A stretch of DNA of 32,955 bases, taken from NCBI GenBank assembly GCA_022565365.1, contig JAIUMW010000008.1, positions 1 to 32,955 on the forward strand, written 5' to 3'. Below, one piece after another: positions 18,486 through 26,278 of the stretch. The position numbers and the translations under genes are program-made. This DNA comes from Oceanicaulis sp. (GTDB lineage: Bacteria; Pseudomonadota; Alphaproteobacteria; Caulobacterales; Maricaulaceae). The notes below the pieces were generated by a model, which worked only from the letters and a program-made list of their open reading frames with translations, was not told where the DNA came from and did not search any database. Numbering within the stretch: the stretch's first letter is position 1; every line of letters starts with the position of its first letter.

Positions 18486-19184
18486 GTGACCGACCGCTAC
18501 GCTGATGACGAACCGCTCATCCCTGACTGGGCCGGTCCGGCCTATCTCGTGGTCTCCCTGATCACGTCGGTGATCTATTTCGGGCTGGACAATTTCACCG
18601 CCTCCACCTCGGGCCTGCTGGTGATCGCCAAGACACTTTCGGTGGTGCTGCTGGCGGCCTATGCGGGGTTTTCACGCGCGCCGCTGCTGACCCTGGCGCT
18701 GCTGGCCTCGGCGGGCGGGGATTTCGCGCTGGCGCTCAGCCCGCCTGCGCGCGAGGCGGGCATCGCCTTCTTCGCTGCGGCCCATATCGTCTATGCCGTG
18801 ATCTTCGCCCTGGCGATCTGGCGCGGCGGCTGGCGGCGCGCCGGCCTGGTCATCGCCGCCGGGCTGGCGGTGTTCGGCGTGGTGATGCTGCTCTGGCTGC
18901 GCCCGGGCATGGGCGAGCTTGCCGGTCCCGCCAGCGCCTATCTCGGCATCATCCTGGCCATGGCCATGCTGGCGGGGTTCGTTAAAGGCCCGCGCCTGAT
19001 CGTCATCGGCGCCCTCGTCTTCATCGCCTCCGACGCCATCATCGCCGCGCGCTGGTTCGGCGGCGCCCTGCAGCCCGAAGGCTTTGACTGGCCGGCGGCG
19101 ATGATCTGGATTTTGTACTATGGCGCCCAGGTGGCCCTGGCGCTGGGGATTGTGCGGATGAAGCGGGCGGGGGCGAAGGCCTAA
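18486..19184 (+). CDS. YhhN/TMEM86-family membrane protein
   Basis: The protein has about eight hydrophobic segments and the conserved acidic motifs of the YhhN family (SAGGDFALAL near the third segment and FIASDAIIAARW near the end). Eukaryotic members (TMEM86) are lysoplasmalogenases that hydrolyse the vinyl-ether bond of lysoplasmalogen; the bacterial substrate is generally unproven. GTG 18486 is chosen because GGGAG (18474-18478) sits seven bases upstream; GTG 18462 would add eight residues. The 232-residue length fits the family. It overlaps rpoH tail to tail by four bases. Confidence 0.85.
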   Translation: MTDRYADDEPLIPDWAGPAYLVVSLITSVIYFGLDNFTASTSGLLVIAKTLSVVLLAAYAGFSRAPLLTLALLASAGGDFALALSPPAREAGIAFFAAAHIVYAVIFALAIWRGGWRRAGLVIAAGLAVFGVVMLLWLRPGMGELAGPASAYLGIILAMAMLAGFVKGPRLIVIGALVFIASDAIIAARWFGGALQPEGFDWPAAMIWILYYGAQVALALGIVRMKRAGAKA

Positions 19185-20068
19185 GCCGGCATCAGCCCGC
19201 GCTCATTGGCCAGGCGCTTCATCTCGGTCTGGAGTTTTTCAAACGCGCGCACCTCGATCTGGCGGATGCGTTCGCGGCTGACCTTGTACACGTCGGCGAG
19301 CTCTTCCAGCGTCTTGGGCGCCTCGGTCAGGCGGCGCTCCTGGATGATGTGACGCTCGCGCTCGTTCAAGCCCCCCATGGCCTCCTGCAGGAGGGTCATG
19401 CGGGTGTCGAACTCGTCGCTATCGGCCAGATCCTCTTCGGCGTTGTCGGCATTGTCGTCGGCCAGCCAGTCCTGCCACTGACTCTCTCCATCGGCGCGCA
19501 TGGGCGCGTTGAGCGAGGCGTCGGGGCCGGACAGGCGCCGGTTCATGGAGATGACCTCGGCGTAGGTCACGCCCAGGTTGGTGGCGATATGCTCGACCTG
19601 TTCCGGCTTGAGATCGCCCTCTTCAAGCGCCTGCATCTGGCTTTTCATCCGGCGCAGGTTGAAGAACAGTTTCTTCTGGGCCGCCGTAGTGCCCATTTTC
19701 ACCAGCGACCATGAGCGCAGAATATATTCCTGGATGGCCGCACGCACCCACCACATGGCGTAGGTGGACAGGCGGAAGCCCTTGTCGGGATCGAATTTCT
19801 TGACCGCCTGCATCAGGCCCACATTGCCCTCGGAGATCACCTCGGCGATGGGCAGGCCGTAGCCGCGATAGCCCATGGCGATCTTGGCCACCAGGCGCAG
19901 ATGGGAGGTGACCATGCGGTGGGCCGCTTCGGTGTCCTCATGCTCCTGCCAGCGCTTGGCCAGCATGAACTCCTCGTCCTTTTCCAGCATGGGAAACTTG
20001 CGGATCTCGGCGAGATAGCGCGACAGCCCGCCTTCGGGCGTAATGGCGATCATGGAAGCGTTGGCCAT
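19181..20068 (-). CDS. rpoH: heat-shock sigma factor RpoH (sigma-32)
   Basis: The 295-residue sigma factor contains region 2 (SEGNVGLMQAVKKFDPDKGF, then STYAMWWVRAAIQEYI), the RpoH-specific box QKKLFFNLR near residue 131 and a region 4 helix-turn-helix (TLEELADVYKVSRERIRQIE). It directs RNA polymerase to chaperone and protease genes during heat and protein-folding stress. GGGGAG precedes ATG 20068. The 160-base region upstream has no promoter I can call with confidence. Alphaproteobacteria often carry more than one RpoH; whether this is the only copy cannot be seen here. Confidence 0.96.
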   Translation of the reverse strand: MANASMIAITPEGGLSRYLAEIRKFPMLEKDEEFMLAKRWQEHEDTEAAHRMVTSHLRLVAKIAMGYRGYGLPIAEVISEGNVGLMQAVKKFDPDKGFRLSTYAMWWVRAAIQEYILRSWSLVKMGTTAAQKKLFFNLRRMKSQMQALEEGDLKPEQVEHIATNLGVTYAEVISMNRRLSGPDASLNAPMRADGESQWQDWLADDNADNAEEDLADSDEFDTRMTLLQEAMGGLNERERHIIQERRLTEAPKTLEELADVYKVSRERIRQIEVRAFEKLQTEMKRLANERGLMPA

Positions 20069-20289
20069 AGCTGGTCTCCCCGGTCACTTAAGGCGCGGCA
20101 GGCTGGCGGGACCGGCGCGCGAGCCTGCATGTAGGGTGCCCGTTTGCGCGATGCGAGGGCCTCACAGTGCATCTCAACCGCGTGCGGGCATGTGCGTTCC
20201 CAATGCAACACACAATCGCGCCGGAATTAAGGGCGGCGATGGACATTCTCTCTTGCCTGCCCCGCATGCCCGGCGTAATCGCGGCGCGC

Positions 20290-20808
20290 ATGAGCATCTC
20301 GATCCGCAAATCCGTCCCCGGCGACGAAGCGGCGCTCGCCCTGGTGGGCGCGGCGACGTTTCTGGAAAGCTATGCCGGCGTGGTGGACGGCGCGGCCATC
20401 GTGCGCCATTGCGCGCAGCGCCAGACGCCGGATGTCTACGCCGCCGCCCTGGCCGATCCCGCTCAGGCGCTGTGGCTGGCTGAAGCCGCGCCGGGTGCAG
20501 CCCCCGTCGGCTATCTCCATCTCGCCCCGCCCGACCTGCCGGTGGAGACACGCCCCGGCGATATCGAGATGAAGCGCATCTATGTCCTGTCGAAACTGCA
20601 CCGCTCCGGGCTGGGCCTGATGCTGCTGCAGGCCGGGCTGGCCCATGCCCGCGCGGCCGGGTTCAGGCGCATGCTGCTGGGCGTGTACAAGCAGAATGCG
20701 CGCGCCATCGGCTTTTATAAGGCCCACGGGTTCCACAGCGTCGGCGAGCGTCAGTTCGATGTGGGCGGCGCGGTCTATTGCGACTGGGTGATGGCGCGCG
20801 ATCTCTAG
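20290..20808 (+). CDS. GNAT-family N-acetyltransferase
   Basis: A 172-residue acetyl-CoA-dependent transferase. The acetyl-CoA loop region is KLHRSGLGLMLLQAGLAHAR, and the C-terminal motif NARAIGFYKAHGFHSVGERQF is typical of the superfamily. I chose ATG 20290 because the domain begins directly after it (MSISIRKSVPGDEAALALV). In-frame ATG codons at 20239 and 20266 are possible, and none has a strong ribosome binding site. The substrate is unknown. The gene converges on dapF with a CTAG stop overlap. Confidence 0.82.
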   Translation: MSISIRKSVPGDEAALALVGAATFLESYAGVVDGAAIVRHCAQRQTPDVYAAALADPAQALWLAEAAPGAAPVGYLHLAPPDLPVETRPGDIEMKRIYVLSKLHRSGLGLMLLQAGLAHARAAGFRRMLLGVYKQNARAIGFYKAHGFHSVGERQFDVGGAVYCDWVMARDL

Positions 20809-21644
20809 CGCGACAGGCGGCCAAGGCCGTCTGGCAGGGCGATCTCGCGCTCCAGCTCCACAGGCCCGGCCAGATGCACGTGGCCATCCTCCGTCCAGCG
20901 CACGGGCAGATCGCCGCCATCGGCGCGGATCACCGCTTCGCGCCCGGTCCGTCCTTGGCGGCAGGCGGCGACCAGGGCCGCCGCAGCGCCGGTGCCGCAG
21001 GCTTGCGTCAGGCCCGCCCCGCGCTCCCACACCCGCAGACGAATCAGGTCCGGCGCCAGCACGCGGGCAAAGCCGGCATTGACGCGGTCGGGAAACAGCG
21101 CGTCATGCTCCACACCCGGCCCGATGACATCGAGCGGCAGGGCGTCAGGATCGTCCACGAAGAACACCACATGGGGATTGCCCATGGACACCGCGCCCGG
21201 CCCGTCGAGGCGTCCGCCGCCGGGCAGGTCGACTGCATAGTCCATGCGCGCCGTGTCCGGGGCGCGGGCCAGCGGGATGTCGCGCCAGTCCAGCCGCGCG
21301 GGGCCCAGATCCACCTCCGCCCCGCCCTCGCTCAGGCGCCGTGCGCTCAGACGCCCGCCCAACGAGGCCATCTGCAGCGTGTTCTGCGCGTGGTCCTGAA
21401 ACATCAGCCAGGCGGCGGCGCGGGCGCCATTGCCGCAGGCGCCTACCTCCCCGCCATCGCAATTCCACACTCGCAGGCGCGCATCGGCGCCGCCATCGGC
21501 TTCCAGCGCCAGCAGTTGATCGAATGGATGAACCTGCGCCAGCGCCATGATCTCGCCCGGCGTCAGCGCCAGCGGCGCAGCGGCGCCACGCGCATCGATC
21601 AGGATGAAGGCGTTGCCCGCCCCGTTCATCGCAAAGGCTTTCAT
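20805..21644 (-). CDS. dapF: diaminopimelate epimerase
   Basis: DapF interconverts LL- and meso-diaminopimelate for lysine and peptidoglycan synthesis, using two cysteines as acid and base. Both are present: Cys70 in GACGNGARAA and Cys216 in QACGTGAAAA. The N-terminal family motif is slightly degenerate (GAGNAFILID, where GLGNDFVVID is more usual). From ATG 21644 the product is 279 residues; the open frame continues upstream to 21677, but relatives begin at this methionine. Confidence 0.93.
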   Translation of the reverse strand: MKAFAMNGAGNAFILIDARGAAAPLALTPGEIMALAQVHPFDQLLALEADGGADARLRVWNCDGGEVGACGNGARAAAWLMFQDHAQNTLQMASLGGRLSARRLSEGGAEVDLGPARLDWRDIPLARAPDTARMDYAVDLPGGGRLDGPGAVSMGNPHVVFFVDDPDALPLDVIGPGVEHDALFPDRVNAGFARVLAPDLIRLRVWERGAGLTQACGTGAAAALVAACRQGRTGREAVIRADGGDLPVRWTEDGHVHLAGPVELEREIALPDGLGRLSR

Positions 21645-21743
21645 GTGGCGAGGCTTTACGCGTTCGGCCGGAGCCATGCAATCGGGGAGGAAATCGGGCG
21701 CGCAGACCTGTGGACATGTTGTGAGAATTTAATGCGGGCGGCT

Positions 21744-21772
21744 TTGACGCGGCACGCTGCGCGCTGTTGAAT
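21744..21772 (+). promoter_or_regulatory. candidate promoter of the prolyl oligopeptidase gene
   Basis: TTGACG (21744-21749) and TTGAAT (21767-21772) are 17 bases apart, about 32 bases before the ATG at 21804, in the divergent gap from dapF. Confidence 0.45.
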
Positions 21773-21803
21773 GCGCACGCTTTTCACGCTGGGAGGATGC
21801 CCG

Positions 21804-24008
21804 ATGCGCCGCTGGAAATTTAGCCTGACCGCCGCTGCCCTTGTGGCGCTGGCGGCCTGCTCGCCCAATTCACAGGATGCCGAAAACATGGATAGCGCCA
21901 CGCCAACTGAAGAGGCCGAGCACAGCGTGTCTGCGCTCAATCAGGCGATCCAGGCGGGCGAGGAGCATCTTGAATGGCTTGAGGAGGTCGAGGGCGAGGA
22001 TGCGCTGGGCTTCGCCCGCCTGCAAAATGAGCGCTCGCTGGGCCTGTTGCAGGCCGATCCGCGCTACCAGACCCTCTATGACCAGGCGATTGAAGTGCTC
22101 GAGAGCACCGACCGCATCCCTTATGTGGGCGTGCGTGGCGGAGAGCTGTGGAATTTCTGGCGCGACGCGGAGAATATCCACGGCCTGTGGCGCAAGACCA
22201 GCGTGGAGAGCTACGCCACCGGCACGCCGGAATGGGACGTGGTGCTGGATGTGGACGCGCTGGCCCGCGCCGAAGACACAAACTGGGTGTGGGGCGGATC
22301 AAGCTGCCTGGGTCCTGATTACCGCCATTGCATCCTGACCCTGTCGGACGGCGGCTCTGACGCTGCGGTGCGCCGCGAATTCGACACCCAGACCCGCACC
22401 TTCGTGGAGGACGGGTTCGTCATTCCGCAGACCAAAGGCTCGTCGGCGTGGATTGACGAGAACACGCTGCTCATCGCCACCTCGCTTGAGGCGGACGAGA
22501 CCACCACGTCGGGCTATCCTTTCGTGGTCAAGCGCTGGACGCGCGGCACGCCGATCGAGGATGCTGAAATCGTGTTCTCCGGCGCGCGCGGTGATGTGGG
22601 CGGGTGGCCGGCGCGCTTTGAGCAGGCCGACGGAACCGCCTATTTCATGGCGATTCAGCGCGAGAGCTTCTTTGAAGGCGTCTACTGGCTCTTGCCTGAG
22701 GGCGCGACGGGCGAGCCCATCGCCCTGCCCCTGCCGCGCAAATCCACACCCCAGGCCCTGTTCGGCGGCCAGCTGATCTTCACCACCGAGGAAGACTGGA
22801 CGCCCGTGGAGGGCGGACCGACCTTCCCTGCGGGCGCGGCGCTGTCCATCGACATGGCCGCGCTGGCGCAGTCGGGTGAGTTGCCCGAAGTCAAAACCGT
22901 GTTCGTGCCGGATTCGCGCCAGTCCATCGGCTCAGTGGCCGCCACGGCGAATAATCTCCTGGTGGTGATCAGCGATAACGTGGTGAGCCGCCTGGAGGCC
23001 TTCACCTATTCGGGCGGCGCCTGGTCCAGCCGGCCCATCGAGGCGCCGGAGAACGCGTCCATCTCCATCGTCACCGCCGATGACCAAAGCGATCTGGCCT
23101 ATGTGAACGTGTCGGGCTTCCTCAATCCCGAAGCGCTCTACCGCGTCACCTCTGACCTGACGCTGGAGCCGGCCATGTCGGCGCCGGCCTGGTTTGATGC
23201 TGACGGCATGATCGTCGAGCAGCGCCAGGCGCGCAGCTCGGACGGCACGATGATCCCGTACTTCATCGTCCGGCGCGCCGATGTCACCGGCCCGCAACCC
23301 ACCCTGCTTTACGCCTATGGCGGCTTCCAGGTGTCATTGAACCCGTCCTATTCGGGCGTGCGCGGCCGGCTATGGCTGGAAAATGGCGGCACGTATGTGC
23401 TGGCCAATATCCGCGGTGGCGGCGAGTTTGGCCCGGCCTGGCACCAGGCAGGCCTGCGCACCAACCGTCAGCGCATCTTTGACGATCTGATCGCCGTGGC
23501 TGAGGACCTGATCGCCACCGGCGAAACCACCGCGCCGCAGCTCGGCGTGATGGGCGGGTCCAATGGCGGGCTGCTGACCGGGGTGATGTATGTCCAGCGG
23601 CCCGATCTGTGGGGCGCGGTGATCAGCCAGGTGCCGCTTCTGGACATGATGCGCTTCCACCTCCTGCTCGCCGGCGCCAGCTGGCAGGACGAGTATGGCT
23701 TCCCCGACGAGAACGAGGACGAGCGCGCCTTCCTGCGCTCCATCTCGCCGGTGCACAACGTGGAGGAGGACGGCGACTACCCGCCGATCTTCATCCTCAC
23801 CTCCACCAAGGATGACCGGGTTCATCCTGGCCATGCGCGCAAGCTGGCCTTCCTGCTCGATCAACTGGGCCATGAAATGCTGTATTACGAGAACATCGAG
23901 GGCGGCCATTCGGCGGCGGCCAATCTGCGTGAGGCGGCCAACCGTCAGGCGCTGGAATACGTGTTCCTGATGCAGACCCTGATGGACCGCGCGCAGGGCG
24001 AAGACTGA
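21804..24008 (+). CDS. prolyl oligopeptidase-family serine protease (S9A), lipoprotein
   Basis: ATG 21804 has GGAGG seven bases upstream. The product is 734 residues. It starts with a lipoprotein signal ending in the lipobox LAAC (MRRWKFSLTAAALVALAAC), so it is probably lipidated and held in the periplasm or outer membrane. A beta-propeller-like central region is followed by the alpha/beta-hydrolase domain with the catalytic triad: Ser586 in GGSNGG, Asp671 (or 670) in TKDDRVHP and His702 in EGGHS. It would cleave short peptides after proline or a related residue. Some annotated relatives are soluble cytosolic enzymes; the lipobox sets this one apart. Confidence 0.92.
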   Translation: MRRWKFSLTAAALVALAACSPNSQDAENMDSATPTEEAEHSVSALNQAIQAGEEHLEWLEEVEGEDALGFARLQNERSLGLLQADPRYQTLYDQAIEVLESTDRIPYVGVRGGELWNFWRDAENIHGLWRKTSVESYATGTPEWDVVLDVDALARAEDTNWVWGGSSCLGPDYRHCILTLSDGGSDAAVRREFDTQTRTFVEDGFVIPQTKGSSAWIDENTLLIATSLEADETTTSGYPFVVKRWTRGTPIEDAEIVFSGARGDVGGWPARFEQADGTAYFMAIQRESFFEGVYWLLPEGATGEPIALPLPRKSTPQALFGGQLIFTTEEDWTPVEGGPTFPAGAALSIDMAALAQSGELPEVKTVFVPDSRQSIGSVAATANNLLVVISDNVVSRLEAFTYSGGAWSSRPIEAPENASISIVTADDQSDLAYVNVSGFLNPEALYRVTSDLTLEPAMSAPAWFDADGMIVEQRQARSSDGTMIPYFIVRRADVTGPQPTLLYAYGGFQVSLNPSYSGVRGRLWLENGGTYVLANIRGGGEFGPAWHQAGLRTNRQRIFDDLIAVAEDLIATGETTAPQLGVMGGSNGGLLTGVMYVQRPDLWGAVISQVPLLDMMRFHLLLAGASWQDEYGFPDENEDERAFLRSISPVHNVEEDGDYPPIFILTSTKDDRVHPGHARKLAFLLDQLGHEMLYYENIEGGHSAAANLREAANRQALEYVFLMQTLMDRAQGED

Positions 24009-24084
24009 CGCGTTAACCCTGGGGCAAGCCGGGCGGCCTAGGAGTGGAGGCGATTGATTATTCCTCCCGCCGGGGCCGCCCGCC

Positions 24085-24795
24085 ATGTTCGACAATCGCC
24101 CACCGCAACCGCCTGAAGCCGGCGCTGACACAATGGCCGCCTCCGGCGCGGACCTGGTTGAGCTGCGCTACTGGCTGCGCGCCAATCCTGACGTGATTGC
24201 CGGCGATCCCGACCTGCTGGCGCGGGTTCACGAGCACCTGACACAGTCCGGCGTGGTCGATCTTGGCGCCCATGCAAGGCGCAAGCTGGAGGCCGAGCTC
24301 GCCCGGGCGCGCGCCACCAATGCCGCCCTGATCGCGCTGGCCAAGGCCAATCTCGCCGCCCAGGCCCAGACCCATGCCGCCATCCTGGCGGTGCTGGAGT
24401 GCGAAAACCTGCAAGCGCTGGATCACAAGCTCGCCGGACGCGCGGCCGGGGCGCTGAGCGTTGATCTGATCCGGGTGTTCATCGAGGGCTGCACGCCGCT
24501 GCCCGGCGCCAAGGCGATCCGCCCCTGCTCGCCCGAACTGGTCGAGGCGCTGCTGGGCGCGCGGTCTGAAAAGCTGGGGCCGGTGGACGCCCGCTATGCC
24601 GACGCCCTGTATGGCGAGCAGGCCAAGGGTATGCGCTCAGAAGCGCTGGTGCGGCTGGAGCTGGCGCGCCGGCCCGCCGTTTTGTGCCTGGCTGCGCGCG
24701 ATGCGCGCGCCTTCAGCCCCGATCAGGGCGCGGACCTGCTGCATGTCTTCGCCCGTGTGCTGGAGCGGCGGATATCGCCATGGCTGGCGGGCTGA
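24085..24795 (+). CDS. DUF484 family protein
   Basis: The 236-residue protein starts with a helical region (VELRYWLRANPDVIAGDPDLL) and a coiled-coil-like stretch (LEAELARARATNAALIALAKAN). A GAF-like domain follows in the last 130 residues or so. This matches DUF484, a family of unknown function that frequently precedes xerC, as here, where the genes overlap by 16 bases. A role with XerC or in chromosome segregation is suggested only by this linkage. Confidence 0.85.
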   Translation: MFDNRPPQPPEAGADTMAASGADLVELRYWLRANPDVIAGDPDLLARVHEHLTQSGVVDLGAHARRKLEAELARARATNAALIALAKANLAAQAQTHAAILAVLECENLQALDHKLAGRAAGALSVDLIRVFIEGCTPLPGAKAIRPCSPELVEALLGARSEKLGPVDARYADALYGEQAKGMRSEALVRLELARRPAVLCLAARDARAFSPDQGADLLHVFARVLERRISPWLAG

Positions 24796-25727
24796 GCCAT
24801 CCCCGATTGTCCGCGCCGGCGGCGATCCCCGCCTGGCTCGATCATCTGTCCGGCGAGCGGCGGCTGGCGCCACGCACGCTCGAGGCCTATGCCCGCGATG
24901 TCGGCGGCCTGTTTGAATTTTTGAGCGGCCATCTGGGGGGCCCGGTGACGCTGGAGGCCCTGTCGAAGCTTGAGGCCGCCGACTGGCGCGCCTGGCTGGC
25001 GGGGCGCCGGCGCGAGGGCTGCGGATCGCGCACGCTGCAGCGCGGATTGTCCGCCGCACGCAGTTTTTTCAGCTATGGACGGCGGCGCTGGGGGCTCGAC
25101 AACCCGGCGCTGACCCTGGTCGAAGCGCCCAAGGCGCCGCGGCGCATGCCCCGCCCGGTGAGCGAAGCCGCCGCGCGCGCCTTGATTGACGCGCCCGGCG
25201 AGACCGGGGCGCCGGCCTGGATCGCCGCGCGCGACACGGCGATCCTGTCCATTCTTTATGGCTGCGGCTTGCGGATATCCGAGGCGCTGGCCCTGACCGG
25301 CGCCGATCACCCCCTGCCGCAAACCCTTCGCGTGACCGGTAAGGGCGGGCGAACGCGCATCGTCCCGGTCCTGCCCCAGGTGCGCGACGCGGTGAGCGCC
25401 TATGTGGCGCTGTGCCCTCACACAATCGAACGCAAAGACCCGCTGTTCCGGGCCGTGCGTGGCGGCCCGCTGGGCCCGCGCGCGGTACAGGCGGCGATGG
25501 AGTTGCTGCGCGCACGCCTGGGCCTGCCGTCCAGCGCCACGCCACACGCCCTGCGCCACGCGTTCGCGACCCATCTCCTGGCCCATGGCGGGGATTTGCG
25601 GGCCATCCAGGACCTGCTGGGCCATGCCTCGCTGTCCACCACGCAAATCTATGCCGATGTGGATGCCGGCGCGCTGGCTCGCCTGCACGCCGCGACCCAT
25701 CCAAGAGCGCGCAAGCGCACAGCCTGA
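24780..25727 (+). CDS. xerC: tyrosine recombinase XerC
   Basis: XerC acts with XerD at the dif site to resolve chromosome dimers. From ATG 24780 the product is 315 residues: a SAM-like core-binding domain (PAWLDHLSGERRLAPRTLEAY onward, about 15-105) and a catalytic domain with all six active-site residues, Arg165, Lys188, His256, Arg259, His282 and Tyr291. I chose this start because it falls inside the end of the DUF484 gene, as usual for this pair; the frame is open further upstream but there it overlaps DUF484 coding sequence. No integron or phage context is seen, so it is a housekeeping recombinase. Confidence 0.95.
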   Translation: MAGGLSHPRLSAPAAIPAWLDHLSGERRLAPRTLEAYARDVGGLFEFLSGHLGGPVTLEALSKLEAADWRAWLAGRRREGCGSRTLQRGLSAARSFFSYGRRRWGLDNPALTLVEAPKAPRRMPRPVSEAAARALIDAPGETGAPAWIAARDTAILSILYGCGLRISEALALTGADHPLPQTLRVTGKGGRTRIVPVLPQVRDAVSAYVALCPHTIERKDPLFRAVRGGPLGPRAVQAAMELLRARLGLPSSATPHALRHAFATHLLAHGGDLRAIQDLLGHASLSTTQIYADVDAGALARLHAATHPRARKRTA

Positions 25728-25743
25728 CATCACTGGGGCTGAA

Positions 25744-25784
25744 ATGAACAAGGCCCGGAGCAATGCGCTCCGGGCCTTGTTCAT
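25744..25784. terminator. bidirectional terminator: 18-bp perfect inverted repeat
   Basis: The arms 25744-25761 and 25767-25784 are exact reverse complements of 18 bases, with a 5-base centre. The pattern AAGGCCCGGAGC-loop-GCTCCGGGCCTTGTT is typical of alphaproteobacterial terminators. It lies between the convergent xerC and the small membrane gene and could serve both; the T content after the stem is modest in each direction. Confidence 0.7.
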
Positions 25785-25805
25785 GGATCGGGCCTGGTGA
25801 TGGCT

Positions 25806-26018
25806 TTAGCGCATTTCCCAGTACGGGCGGCGGCCCGTCAGGCTGAGCGAAAGCGGATCAGGGCGCGAGACACGGCCCGACAGGGCCAGAACCGCGACCG
25901 TAGCCACCATGCCTGCCAGCGCCAGCACGCTCGTGACCTCAGGGGTCAGCAAACGGGTAGCGAGCGCGGCGAAAACGAGCCAGGCGCCGATCAGAAGGAT
26001 CGCAGTCAGTCTTGGCAT
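25806..26018 (-). CDS. small membrane protein of unknown function
   Basis: From ATG 26018, preceded by GGAGG at five bases, the product is 70 residues with two hydrophobic segments (about 4-24 and 31-50) and a polar, arginine-rich tail (GRVSRPDPLSLSLTGRRPYWEMR). The good ribosome binding site and the terminator just beyond the stop support a real gene. I do not recognise the family. Confidence 0.6.
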   Translation of the reverse strand: MPRLTAILLIGAWLVFAALATRLLTPEVTSVLALAGMVATVAVLALSGRVSRPDPLSLSLTGRRPYWEMR

Positions 26019-26030
26019 ATCACCCTCCAT

Positions 26031-26278
26031 GGGCTGGCTTTTGATGTCACCAAACTGTCACCTGAGCCGATGGCTGTCAAGTTTTTTAGCAGTATACGGA
26101 CGTAATAATGCGGTGCAGTATCCAGAAATATCATTAGAAAACAAATTGTTAAATTCGCTTTCGAGCCGTCAAGGCAATCGCAGGAGGCAAAAATTTCATA
26201 GCGCCCACTTTGCCACAAGATACGGTAAATCAGCTGTATACTGCACAATATATGGGGCTTTGGGGCCGTTTCGCCAGT
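26031..26278. other. AT-rich intergenic region with repeats
   Basis: This 248-base gap is much richer in A and T than its surroundings. It holds a direct repeat of TGTCACC (26045-26051 and 26056-26062); three copies of a GCAGTAT-type element (26089, 26115 and inverted at 26244); a 13-base inverted pair with one mismatch (26113-26125 and 26234-26246) bounding 134 bp; and TTGACA (26080-26075) on the minus strand, which may be the -35 box of the small membrane gene. An 80-residue minus-strand open frame at 26006-26248 looks accidental. Confidence 0.6.
26044..26061 (+). promoter_or_regulatory. Pho-box-like direct repeat
   Basis: ATGTCAC and CTGTCAC are separated by four bases, matching the two-unit layout of PhoB sites (CTGTCAT-N4-CTGTCAT). 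The orientation points away from the small membrane gene and into the 3' side of the antisense-oriented phosphodiesterase, so its target is unclear. Confidence 0.35.

Noticed and set aside
26006-26248. 80-codon minus-strand open frame in the AT-rich gap
   Set aside because: It overlaps the start of the small membrane gene, lacks a ribosome binding site, and its composition follows the AT-rich DNA, not a protein pattern.
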